From a bacterium (GTDB taxonomy: Bacteria > Patescibacteriota > Minisyncoccia > Phycocordibacterales > JAUSHB01), in the NCBI GenBank assembly GCA_030648955.1, contig JAUSHB010000008.1, positions 1-45,510 on the forward strand: a DNA stretch of 45,510 nt, written 5' to 3'. Shown one piece after another: positions 31,121 to 38,188 of this stretch (position 1 is its first letter; every line of letters begins with the position of its first letter). The notes under the pieces are model-generated. The model saw only the letters and a list, made by a program, of their open reading frames with translations. It searched no databases and had not been told where the DNA came from. Position numbers and translations under genes: made by a program.

Positions 31121-31192
31121 CCACAAAAAACACTGTGCACACCTTAGCCACAGCTTCTCCAGAGTAAGAGAATGCGGGGTCATGAATAATTG

Positions 31193-31201
31193 TGCTAGAA
31201 T
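31193..31201 (+). promoter_or_regulatory. Extended -10 promoter of dnaB-recR, leaderless
   Basis: TGCTAGAAT (box 31196-31201) lies seven bases before the dnaB ATG. No SD. This excludes the in-frame upstream starts (31050 onward). Confidence 0.6.
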
Positions 31202-31208
31202 TCAAAAT

Positions 31209-32588
31209 ATGGCAAAAGTATCTCGTAAAAGCTTCAGAGACGGCCTAAGGGTGCCTCCACAAAATATTGATTCCGAAAAGGCGCTTTTGGGGTCCATTAT
31301 GCTTCGTCCGGAAGGATTTATCGAAGTCACTGACACAGTAAATGAAAATTCATATTATGTTGAGAAGCATCGCCTCATCTATCGCGCGATGCTTGAACTT
31401 TTTAGTAAAAAAGAACCGATAGATCTCCTTTCTCTTTCTTCCCGCCTTAAAGAAAAAAAACTGTTGGACCAAGTTGGCGGTAATACCTATTTGAGCGAAC
31501 TCACCAATTCAGTTCCCTCTTCGTCGAACTTAAAACACTATGCGGAAATTGTTCAACGCAAACAAATCTTAAGAAGCCTCATCGAAGCGGCAGACCATAT
31601 TTCCGAACTCGGTTATGACGAAGATATTGAACTTGAAGAACTTCTTGATAAGGCCGAGAAAAAAATATTTGCGGTAACGACATTCTCCACGGCACGCGAT
31701 TACATAAATATCAAAGACACCCTTGAGGAGGCGTGGGACAGACTTGATAAACTTCATAAATCAACGGGAGAAATGCGCGGCATTCCGACAGGATTCAAAG
31801 ATCTTGATGAAAAACTTGCAGGGCTTCAAAAATCAGATCTCATCATCCTCGCAGCACGACCTTCAATGGGTAAGACGTCTCTTGCGCTCGATATCGCCCG
31901 TCAAACGGCAATCAATCACAATACACCCGTCTGTATCTTCTCTCTTGAAATGAGCTCGCAGCAACTGGTAGACCGCATGCTTGCTGCCGAATCTCGCGTT
32001 GATGCATGGAAATTACGAACCGGAAAACTTTCTGTTGATTCAGAATTTTCAAAATTACGTGATTCACTCGACAAACTTGCCAAAGCTCCTATTTTTATTG
32101 ACGACCAGGCCAGCAACACTATTATGAAGATGCGGAGTGTAGCACGAAGAGTCAAGCGTGAACACGGACTCGGACTTATTGTTGTTGATTATCTTCAGCT
32201 TATGGCCACAAATAAAAACTATGATTCGATGGTCAACCAAGTGACTGAAATATCCCGCTCTCTCAAGGCACTTGCAAGAGAGATTAATGTCCCTGTATTA
32301 GCGCTTTCTCAGCTTTCCCGAGCGGTCGAGCAACGACGAGACAAGCCTCGCCTATCAGATCTTCGCGACTCGGGATCGATTGAGCAGGATGCTGATGTTG
32401 TTATGTTCATTCATCGCGACGATAAATATAACGAGAACTCCGATAAGCCCAATGTTGCAGAAATCCTTATAGAAAAACATCGAAACGGACCTACGGGAAT
32501 GGTGGAGCTTTATTTTGATGAAAAGAAAACAACGTTTTTAAATATCGAAAAAGGATCTTACACTGCGGGTGATGTTGATAATTTTTAG
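31209..32588 (+). CDS. dnaB: Replicative DNA helicase
   Basis: The hexameric fork helicase. The N-terminal domain begins VPPQNIDSEKALLGSIML, and the RecA-like domain has Walker A AARPSMGKTSLALDIA, the Walker B region GLGLIVVDYLQLM, and LSQLSRAVEQR..RPRLSDLRDSGSIEQDADVV in the usual order (written here in pieces). The 459-aa length is normal and no intein is present. The start follows from the promoter just upstream and from alignment with the family N-terminus. recR follows after nine bases. Confidence 0.97.
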   Translation: MAKVSRKSFRDGLRVPPQNIDSEKALLGSIMLRPEGFIEVTDTVNENSYYVEKHRLIYRAMLELFSKKEPIDLLSLSSRLKEKKLLDQVGGNTYLSELTNSVPSSSNLKHYAEIVQRKQILRSLIEAADHISELGYDEDIELEELLDKAEKKIFAVTTFSTARDYINIKDTLEEAWDRLDKLHKSTGEMRGIPTGFKDLDEKLAGLQKSDLIILAARPSMGKTSLALDIARQTAINHNTPVCIFSLEMSSQQLVDRMLAAESRVDAWKLRTGKLSVDSEFSKLRDSLDKLAKAPIFIDDQASNTIMKMRSVARRVKREHGLGLIVVDYLQLMATNKNYDSMVNQVTEISRSLKALAREINVPVLALSQLSRAVEQRRDKPRLSDLRDSGSIEQDADVVMFIHRDDKYNENSDKPNVAEILIEKHRNGPTGMVELYFDEKKTTFLNIEKGSYTAGDVDNF

Positions 32589-32597
32589 AATTGAAAC

Positions 32598-33218
32598 ATG
32601 GATCCCACACAGAAACTCACAGAATATTTTTTAAAATTCCCTGGGATTGGCCGACGCCAAGCACGTCGTTTTGTGTATCACCTCCTTTCAAAAAATCAAA
32701 ACTATTTAAGCGAATTTGCTGGCTTAATCACAGAAATTAAAAAAGAGACCGCGGAATGCTCTTCGTGTCATCGCTTCTTCTCATCAAAAATATTAACAGG
32801 AGACTTGTGTGATATTTGCAAAGATACAGCAACCGATACAGCAACAATTATGATCGTCGAAAAAGATTTTGATCTTGAAAACGTGCGAAAAAGCAGAGCG
32901 TACGGAGGCAGGTATTTTGTGCTCGGCGGTACACTTCCCTTTCTTGATAAAAATCCCAATGAATCTATTCGTGCGAAAGCACTTTTTGATGAAGTAGAAA
33001 AAGGCGTTAAGGTAAAAACTCTTAAAGAAGTGATTCTTGCTCTTTCTGCAAACCCTGAAGGTGAACATACCGCATTGTATGTAAAAAAAATCCTTGAACC
33101 CCTTGCAGAAAAACATCAGCTTAAAATATCAACCCTCGGACGCGGGCTTTCAACAGGAACAGAACTTGAGTATTCCGACAGTGATACCCTCAAGAATGCT
33201 TTCAGGAATCGCGGGTAA
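32598..33218 (+). CDS. recR: Recombination mediator RecR
   Basis: RecR works with RecO (and RecF) to load RecA at gaps. An HhH motif (FPGIGRRQARRFVYHLL, about 14-30) is followed by the zinc finger CSSCHRFFSSKILTGDLCDIC (about 53-73, read as two CxxC pairs). The Toprim domain has IMIVEKDFDLENVRKS, then GGTLPFLD and LALSANPEGEHTALYVKKIL. It ends with the Walker-like GRGLSTGTELEYSD. Length 206 aa, normal. It lies in an operon with dnaB; no SD. Confidence 0.96.
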   Translation: MDPTQKLTEYFLKFPGIGRRQARRFVYHLLSKNQNYLSEFAGLITEIKKETAECSSCHRFFSSKILTGDLCDICKDTATDTATIMIVEKDFDLENVRKSRAYGGRYFVLGGTLPFLDKNPNESIRAKALFDEVEKGVKVKTLKEVILALSANPEGEHTALYVKKILEPLAEKHQLKISTLGRGLSTGTELEYSDSDTLKNAFRNRG

Positions 33219-33254
33219 AAATTAGATTGACTCAAAGATATCATACCTGTACCC

Positions 33255-33263
33255 TGGTATAAG
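33255..33263 (+). promoter_or_regulatory. Extended -10 promoter of the 33287-33529 gene
   Basis: TGGTATAAG (box 33258-33263). A TTGACT lies at 33227-33232, too far away to be its -35. Confidence 0.45.
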
Positions 33264-33286
33264 ATAAGTTCTATTGGGAGAACCTG

Positions 33287-33529
33287 ATGAGCAACGAACA
33301 CAAACTTGAGTTATGCATTGCAGTAGGAATGTTTATTGTTCTTCTTGTGCTCAATGCAAAAATTACACTGTATATTGTAGCGGTAATCGGAGGATTCCTT
33401 ATCGTTAAATATTGGAGATTATTACACGAATACCGGAGGTTCTTTAACCCAAGATTCTGGTTACTGATTCTTGTTCTTTATTTTTTCACTCGTGATAAAA
33501 AATCCAGTAAAAGCAGGAATAATTTATAA
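33287..33529 (+). CDS. Small membrane protein, 80 aa
   Basis: Not recognised. Two or three hydrophobic stretches (about 9-24, 26-41 and 57-68) alternate with basic loops (HEYRRFFNPRF, RDKKSSKSRNNL). A GGGAG motif sits six bases before the ATG. A strong terminator starts at the stop codon. Confidence 0.7.
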   Translation: MSNEHKLELCIAVGMFIVLLVLNAKITLYIVAVIGGFLIVKYWRLLHEYRRFFNPRFWLLILVLYFFTRDKKSSKSRNNL

Positions 33530-33560
33530 AAAGTCTCGACAGTGTCGAGACTTTTATTTT
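33529..33560. terminator. Terminator between the 80-aa gene and rplU
   Basis: Perfect 12-bp stem AAAAGTCTCGAC / GTCGAGACTTTT with a 2-nt centre, then TTTTTAT. The A/T flanks allow action on both strands. Confidence 0.9.
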
Positions 33561-33907
33561 TATGTAACCGAAGAGATTTTCACTTTCATGTAGGGCTGAC
33601 GATGACCGCGTTTCTTGAAATACCTGCTTTTTGCTTTGTATTTAATAACAATCACTTTGTCCCCCATTCCTTCTTCTTCAAGTGTCGCCTCTATTTTTGC
33701 ACCAGAAAGATAGGGTGCGCCAATCTTGGTACTTACCCCATCATCCTTAAGAAGCACCTTGTCAAAAGCGATTATTGAGCCATTTTTGAGCTCTCCTGGA
33801 AGTTTCTCAATTGTGAGTGTCTGCCCTTCTGAAACTCGATACTGCTTCCCTCCGGTCTGTATAACCGCGAAGTGCGCCCCCTTAGTAATAGGTTTTCCTT
33901 TAGCCAT
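33560..33907 (-). CDS. rplU: 50S ribosomal protein bL21
   Basis: The family signature is FAVIQTGGKQYRVSEGQTLTIEKL near the N-terminus (split as FAVIQTGGKQYRV and SEGQTLTIEKL), then AKIEATLEEEGMGDKVIVIKYK and KKRGHRQPYMKVKI at the end. I start at the ATG at 33907 (115 aa). An upstream in-frame GTG (33916) lies against the predicted -10 box TAGAAT (33922-33917, minus). Only nine bases separate that box from the ATG, so the mRNA is probably leaderless. rpmA is not next to it, unlike in most bacteria. Confidence 0.95.
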   Translation of the reverse strand: MAKGKPITKGAHFAVIQTGGKQYRVSEGQTLTIEKLPGELKNGSIIAFDKVLLKDDGVSTKIGAPYLSGAKIEATLEEEGMGDKVIVIKYKAKSRYFKKRGHRQPYMKVKISSVT

Positions 33908-33988
33908 AATCACCACATTCTACACAAAATTAAAAAAAATGCAAATACATTAAATTTTCTAGGGTTTTAATGAGATTTTTTTGAAATA

Positions 33989-34016
33989 TTGACAGTTTGA
34001 GATTTTACTATATCAT
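33989..34016 (+). promoter_or_regulatory. Promoter of the putative small RNA
   Basis: TTGACA (33989-33994), 16-bp spacer, TATCAT (34011-34016). Transcription should begin near 34023. Confidence 0.7.
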
Positions 34017-34022
34017 ATGAAA

Positions 34023-34122
34023 TGTCACGAAAAGCATCTCCTCCTAGTTGTGCCCTAGTGACACAAGTGAGCACCTCCCGTTCACTTGCTTCGAGGAACG
34101 ACCCTGTCGTTCCTCTTTTTTT
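34023..34122 (+). ncRNA. Putative small regulatory RNA with two anti-SD loops
   Basis: A 100-nt unit with promoter and terminator but no credible coding frame. Hairpin 1: TGTCAC (34023-34028) pairs with GTGACA (34058-34063), with an inner GCA/TGC pair. Its apical loop 34037-34050 holds CTCCTCCT. Hairpin 2: CAAGTGA (34064-34070) pairs with TCACTTG (34082-34088), and its 11-nt loop holds CACCTCC. Hairpin 3: GAGGAACGAC / GTCGTTCCTC (34093-34115) is followed by seven T and is a textbook terminator. Both loops copy the anti-SD sequence of 16S rRNA and could pair with SDs of mRNAs. No known RNA family is recognised. The ORF over this stretch has no SD and runs through the terminator, so I do not call it a gene. 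Confidence 0.65.
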
Positions 34123-34128
34123 ATTAGC

Positions 34129-34202
34129 CCCACTGTGCAATAATCTTTTCTATTGCAATGACGAACTCTCAATCTCGTTACAAAAAATTATCGCACAGCG
34201 GG
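34129..34202. repeat. Long imperfect inverted repeat after the small RNA
   Basis: CCCACTGTGCAATAAT (34129-34144) matches the complement of ATTATCGCACAGCGGG (34187-34202) except for two positions. It lies between the small-RNA terminator and the rmuC stop and may be the rmuC 3' structure or a small mobile palindrome. Confidence 0.55.
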
Positions 34203-34215
34203 TCTATTAACAAAA

Positions 34216-35265
34216 CTACTCCTCTATGTTGGGACGATTTAACGCAATCGGTTCTATTTCAGGAGAAACTCCTGAAATCTTGAGCACATCTTTATCAATT
34301 TTTTTAAGTTCTTTGTGGGCTACATTGTAATGGTTTACCGTCGTGCCGAGTGCATTCCCGAGTTTAGCCATATATTGATCATAACTGCCAATATGACGTC
34401 CGAGTTCCCCCACTCTCTTCTGAATTTCTTTTGCAGACTCTTCGATCTGGAGAGCCCGCAGTCCCTGAAGAACTGTCTGGAGGTATGCCATGAATGATGT
34501 CGGAGACACAATAATCACATGTTTGTCACGAAATGCGTATTCGATGAGATCGCGCGCATCGGCACCCATTTTATTTACAAGAAGATCATAGTAAATTGCC
34601 TCGGATGGAATAAACATGAAAGCAAAATCCATCGTATTTTCCTTAGGACGGATGTATTTTGAGGTTTCATCAATACGATTTTTAATATCCTGCACAAAAA
34701 GTTTTTCAAGTCGCGTACGCTCATTGCCGTCAGGTTCTACCACAATGCGATTATAATTTTCCAGTGAAAACTTTGAATCTATCGGGAGTATCTTATCTTT
34801 AAGGAAAATGACCGCGTCCACGATATCGCCATCGACAAATTTGTATTGCAATTGATATTGGCTGGGCGGAAAAATATTCTTGAGCACGGTATCAAGATAG
34901 TATTCACCGAGCACCCCGCGCTGTTTTGGATTTTGAAGCGTATTTTGAAGTGATTTAAGCTGGTCGGCAACATTTACCACCTGCTTATTGGTTTCCTTCA
35001 CATGAGTGATTTGCTCAGTGATATCTTTAATGAGTTTTTGTGACTCACCAAATTGCACACGAACCGCTGTTTGCATTTCCCTATTAGATTCCCCCAATTT
35101 AGAATCTATTGATTTCGTTAAATGTTCTATTTGGTTTTGAAGCAATAAGAGTCCTTGCTGTTCCCCTTTTCCTTCTTCTTGGGCAACAGGAAACATGCGC
35201 ATAATAATCCACGCAATAAAGGCACCTACAATAACACCCAACACCACGTAAAGAGATACTGACAT
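34216..35265 (-). CDS. rmuC: RmuC family protein
   Basis: RmuC limits recombination at inverted repeats and has a predicted nuclease core. An N-terminal membrane helix (LYVVLGVIVGAFIAWIIM, about 5-22) is followed by a coiled coil (about 35-115) and the conserved core QRGVLGEYYLDTVL, then DGDIVDAVIFLKDKILPIDSKFSLENY, FAFMFIPSEAIYYDLL and VIIVSPTSFMAYLQTVLQGL. The ATG at 35265 (349 aa) follows the preceding gene by seven bases. GGAGGT lies 13 bases upstream, inside that gene, too far to be ideal. Confidence 0.93.
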   Translation of the reverse strand: MSVSLYVVLGVIVGAFIAWIIMRMFPVAQEEGKGEQQGLLLLQNQIEHLTKSIDSKLGESNREMQTAVRVQFGESQKLIKDITEQITHVKETNKQVVNVADQLKSLQNTLQNPKQRGVLGEYYLDTVLKNIFPPSQYQLQYKFVDGDIVDAVIFLKDKILPIDSKFSLENYNRIVVEPDGNERTRLEKLFVQDIKNRIDETSKYIRPKENTMDFAFMFIPSEAIYYDLLVNKMGADARDLIEYAFRDKHVIIVSPTSFMAYLQTVLQGLRALQIEESAKEIQKRVGELGRHIGSYDQYMAKLGNALGTTVNHYNVAHKELKKIDKDVLKISGVSPEIEPIALNRPNIEE

Positions 35266-35272
35266 GATTTCA

Positions 35273-35473
35273 TTACATACCTCCGTAAAACGTAGAGATA
35301 CCATTCAGAAGTGATGGTAAAATAACCGCCATAACAATAAGCGGAAGGACAAAAAATATGAGAGATGTGATAAGCGTCCACTGAAAATATTTCCGTGTTT
35401 TCTCTACAGATTTGTATATCTTATCAATCTTCACGTCCAATTCTTTTAATATATTTAATGTTTCCGGTTCCAT
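35273..35473 (-). CDS. Small membrane protein upstream of rmuC, 66 aa
   Basis: Not recognised by name. The N-terminal half is a short coiled coil (LNILKELDVKIDKIYKSVEK); a membrane segment follows (LITSLIFFVLPLIVMAVILP, about 34-53). It is translationally linked with rmuC. An extended -10 (TGGTATGAT, box 35515-35510 minus) lies about 36 bases upstream. There is no SD. A partner role at the membrane for RmuC is an inference from linkage. Confidence 0.7.
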   Translation of the reverse strand: MEPETLNILKELDVKIDKIYKSVEKTRKYFQWTLITSLIFFVLPLIVMAVILPSLLNGISTFYGGM

Positions 35474-35537
35474 AGTATAGAATTAAAATTTAAAAATATT
35501 CATACGACCATCATACCACAAAGACAATAATCTATGT

Positions 35538-36143
35538 CTATCGCACACCACGAGCTCCTTGTTTTGATTGTAACATGGCACGATCTGCCTCTTTAATAAG
35601 GGTATCGAAATCAAAAGGTTCGTCATTTTTTGCTATCGCCACACCAACCGTCGCTTCAAGTTTAATCATGTGTCCATGAACCTTAAATGTATGCTCTCGA
35701 AGATGTTCAACAATGTTCGTAGCGATTTTTCTTGCTTCATCCTCATCGACACCTTCTAGGATCACCACAAACTCATCTCCATGAAGTCGCGCAAGAGTAT
35801 CCTTGGATCGGACATGCTCTTTGAGAAACTTACTGAATTCAACAATTAAAACATCCCCCACATGGTGACCATATTTATCATTCACTGGTTTGAATTTATC
35901 AAGGTCGATATAGAGCACGGCGCCAGTTGCTTCATTATGTCTTTTTCTGCGGTCAAACATCCAAAATCCATCGCTGTTTTTCCTACGGGTATATTTTCTC
36001 CGTGCTTCAAAAAGCCCAACCTTATTGAGAAGCCCGGTAAGCGTGTCCGTGGTGATGACACGGCGTTGTTCGAGAAAAAGAACAAGAAGCAGGATGTTGA
36101 TCCCGAGCGATATGGCAAGTATGATGCCGACGGATGAAAACAT
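35538..36143 (-). CDS. GGDEF-domain protein (diguanylate cyclase-like) with one membrane helix
   Basis: GGDEF proteins make c-di-GMP. The 201-aa product has an N-terminal membrane helix (about 6-26), then DTLTGLLNKVGLFEARR, LYIDLDKFKPVNDKYGHHVGD, and the active-site loop ARLHGDEFVVI, so the signature is HGDEF rather than GGDEF (121-125). The end has ATVGVAIA and a DRAM..K helix. An insertion of basic residues lies at about 51-70. I use the ATG at 36143, since an extended -10 (TGGTATTAT, box 36157-36152 minus) ends eight bases before it. In-frame ATGs at 36161 and 36182 lie at or before that promoter. Confidence 0.85.
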   Translation of the reverse strand: MFSSVGIILAISLGINILLLVLFLEQRRVITTDTLTGLLNKVGLFEARRKYTRRKNSDGFWMFDRRKRHNEATGAVLYIDLDKFKPVNDKYGHHVGDVLIVEFSKFLKEHVRSKDTLARLHGDEFVVILEGVDEDEARKIATNIVEHLREHTFKVHGHMIKLEATVGVAIAKNDEPFDFDTLIKEADRAMLQSKQGARGVR

Positions 36144-36189
36144 ATAGATACATAATACCATGGGTCTAGATTTGCTCACCATAGAGCAA

Positions 36190-36218
36190 GAAAAAGACCC
36201 GTGTATAAAACGGGTCTT
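36190..36218 (-). terminator. Intrinsic terminator of the 36237-36605 gene
   Basis: Stem AAGACCCGT / ACGGGTCTT (36194-36202, 36210-36218), then TTTTTC on the minus strand. Confidence 0.88.
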
Positions 36219-36236
36219 GATGGGTAAAGTTATTGA

Positions 36237-36605
36237 TTACTCCCCCTCGAGAAGGAGACAATGATTGTGAGTTGGCACACGGGCTATCTTCACGGGTGTG
36301 TAAAAACCATCCCAATTTGTTTTTTGTGACCGCCCTACCAGCCATTTCAGATTTTCACCGTCTTCAAGACAGAGCTCGACGGCGAGAATGGGGAGATCCT
36401 CCTCATTCAATACCCCGAGAACTAGGTAGTTATCATTTGTTAGATACCAATCATAATCCCGCATTATAAGCGCAGTACGTGCGGCATCACCGTACATCAC
36501 AAGATCCCATGAAACTATTTGGAATCCCTTCTTCCTTCTAATTTTTAGTTTGAATTCTATGCGGTTAATAGGGGTACCGTAGCTCCGAGCTAAAATTGCC
36601 GACAT
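36237..36605 (-). CDS. Hypothetical protein, 122 aa
   Basis: Not recognised. It appears beta-rich (INRIEFKLKIRRKKGFQIVS, YLVLGVLNEEDLPILAVELC) and soluble, with several Trp. AGGAG lies eight bases before the ATG. An extended -10 (TGGTATAGT, box 36642-36637 minus) lies upstream, and a terminator follows. It is another SD-led single-gene orphan. Confidence 0.72.
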   Translation of the reverse strand: MSAILARSYGTPINRIEFKLKIRRKKGFQIVSWDLVMYGDAARTALIMRDYDWYLTNDNYLVLGVLNEEDLPILAVELCLEDGENLKWLVGRSQKTNWDGFYTPVKIARVPTHNHCLLLEGE

Positions 36606-36636
36606 GGAAAGATCTCCTGTTTGTTTTGCTTAGGTG

Positions 36637-36645
36637 ACTATACCA
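36637..36645 (-). promoter_or_regulatory. Extended -10 promoter of the 36237-36605 gene
   Basis: Minus strand TGGTATAGT, -10 box TATAGT (36642-36637). Confidence 0.5.
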
Positions 36646-36679
36646 CAGAAATTTAGTTTTGGAAGGGGGCACATATTTT

Positions 36680-36712
36680 AAAAAATCATCAGCCAGTGGC
36701 TGATGATTTTTT
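36680..36712 (-). terminator. Intrinsic terminator at the 3' end of the RhuM-Fic gene
   Basis: A 15-bp stem (AAAAAATCATCAGCC / its complement) with a 3-nt loop. The hairpin overlaps the last two bases of the gene. Confidence 0.92.
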
Positions 36713-37667
36713 ATTTCAGGAGGTGTGTTACGAGTGCCACCATTTGATCCTTCTTTTGCGGGTCGCTTTCGGCAATAAGAAGTGTGAGCGCGGTCAATGT
36801 AGCTGGATTGATATTGCGACCGCCCTTTGCGCGATGTTTGCGAAGAAACCACACAAAGGCAAAAGCACCGGAGCGTTTGTTCCCGTCTGTAAATGGGTGG
36901 TTCTTTACCATAAAATACAAAAGGTGTGCCGCTTTTTCTTCTACACTCGGATACACCGGCTTACCGCCAAATGATTGCATGATATTCCCTACGATGCTCT
37001 CGATACTTCCTGATACTCTTTCTTGAGCGAATAGTTCTGTTGTTTCACCTTTTTTCATTAAATCGGTTCGCAGCGTTTGCAAAGCATTGGTCAATTCTTC
37101 TCCGGTGAGCTTGATGGCTTTTTTGGTTGTGCCAACGGTTTTAAGTGTTTCTTTGTCATAAGCGTCAAGTGATATCCACGTACTCGCAAATTCCTTAACG
37201 AGCTCAAGAACTAACTTTGGATCAACCGTAATATGTTCGGGAAGAAGTACTTGAATGTTGGCAACCGCCTTCATAAACTCATTGTAATTTTGGGCGATAC
37301 GCTTGCGATTGATGGTATAACCCTTGGTAATATGCTCGCGAAGCGTCTTTGTCGTCCATTTTCTAAATTCAATAGCACGAGCAGAATTTGCTCGATAGCC
37401 GACGCCTAAAATGATGTCAAGAGAATAAAGTCCGACGGGCTTATCCGATTTTGCAATGTGCATTTTTTGCACATTGCTTTGTTTATCAACCTCCCGCGTT
37501 TTCAAAATATTGTTGATGTGCTTTGTGACAACAGAACGCTCAACGCCAAAAATATCTGCTATTTGCGCTTGAGTCGCCCACACAGTTTCACGCTCAAAAT
37601 CCCCACGTAGTTCGATCGCACCAGAGGATGCTTGATAAAATACTATCTGTTTACCTTCTTTTTTCAT
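36711..37667 (-). CDS. RhuM-like protein fused to a Fic/Doc domain
   Basis: The N-terminal half has the RhuM pattern: GAIELRGDFERETVWATQAQIADIF with an HTH, RSVVTKHINNIL, then LYSLDIILGVGYRANSARAIEFRKW. The C-terminal half is a Fic fold with the core HPFTDGNKRSGAFAFVWFL, which resembles the Doc form (HxFxDxNKR) more than the AMPylase form HPFxxGNGR. Fic/Doc proteins modify other proteins by AMPylation or phosphorylation and are often toxins. No clear small antitoxin lies beside it, so the RhuM half may itself be regulatory. An extended -10 (TGGTACAAT, box 37683-37678 minus) ends ten bases before the ATG, and there is no SD. Confidence 0.88.
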   Translation of the reverse strand: MKKEGKQIVFYQASSGAIELRGDFERETVWATQAQIADIFGVERSVVTKHINNILKTREVDKQSNVQKMHIAKSDKPVGLYSLDIILGVGYRANSARAIEFRKWTTKTLREHITKGYTINRKRIAQNYNEFMKAVANIQVLLPEHITVDPKLVLELVKEFASTWISLDAYDKETLKTVGTTKKAIKLTGEELTNALQTLRTDLMKKGETTELFAQERVSGSIESIVGNIMQSFGGKPVYPSVEEKAAHLLYFMVKNHPFTDGNKRSGAFAFVWFLRKHRAKGGRNINPATLTALTLLIAESDPQKKDQMVALVTHLLK

Positions 37668-37758
37668 CAGTAAATTTATTGTACCACGAGGACATGGGAC
37701 GGGTTGGTTGTGCGTAGCTTTAAGAATATTTAGAGGATTATTCTCTTAAAACATACGT

Positions 37759-38046
37759 TTACTTATTTGAATCGTCCTCCCCCTTTTTTAAATCCGCCAT
37801 TTGAATTGGACTCTGTATTTGAGGCTCTGTCATATCGATAACACCAAATTGTTTTTCATAATTTTTTATTTGTTCGTTCATCCAAATAGCAATGCTTTTC
37901 ATGACTTGAGGAGTAGTTGCAAATGAGTCAATATTGTTTCCCGATGTTAAGGCAAAAGAAAATATTTCCTTCCCATAGGCTCCAATTGCTCCATCACAAA
38001 ATTTCTTTGGGAGTTGATTAAAATCAATTTTTTTAGGATCTATCAT
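37759..38046 (-). CDS. DUF3467-like protein, 95 aa
   Basis: The centre (GAYGKEIFSFALTSGNNIDS, then ATTPQVMKSIAIWMNEQIKNYEKQFGVID) matches the DUF3467 pattern of a short beta part followed by a helix ending YEKQFG. The tail is acidic and Gln-rich. The role is unknown. It lies between the RhuM-Fic gene and the GHKL regulator in the same direction. No SD is seen. Confidence 0.65.
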   Translation of the reverse strand: MIDPKKIDFNQLPKKFCDGAIGAYGKEIFSFALTSGNNIDSFATTPQVMKSIAIWMNEQIKNYEKQFGVIDMTEPQIQSPIQMADLKKGEDDSNK

Positions 38047-38188
38047 GGTTTATGTGTGTGTTAAATAATAAAGATTTGGCTGTGCCTGTATTCTAGCATA
38101 CCACACCCCACCATCTGTTCTGCAACAAAGTGTGTGCTGGATGTAGTTGTGAAAGAATAAAATTTTCTTATTCCTTCATTCGATTCCC

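Noticed and set aside
33908-33916. GTG start for rplU giving three more residues
   Set aside because: The codon abuts the predicted -10 box and would lie before the transcription start.
34022-34210. Plus-strand open frame of 62 codons over the small-RNA locus
   Set aside because: It has no SD, its composition does not look like protein, and a strong intrinsic terminator lies inside it.
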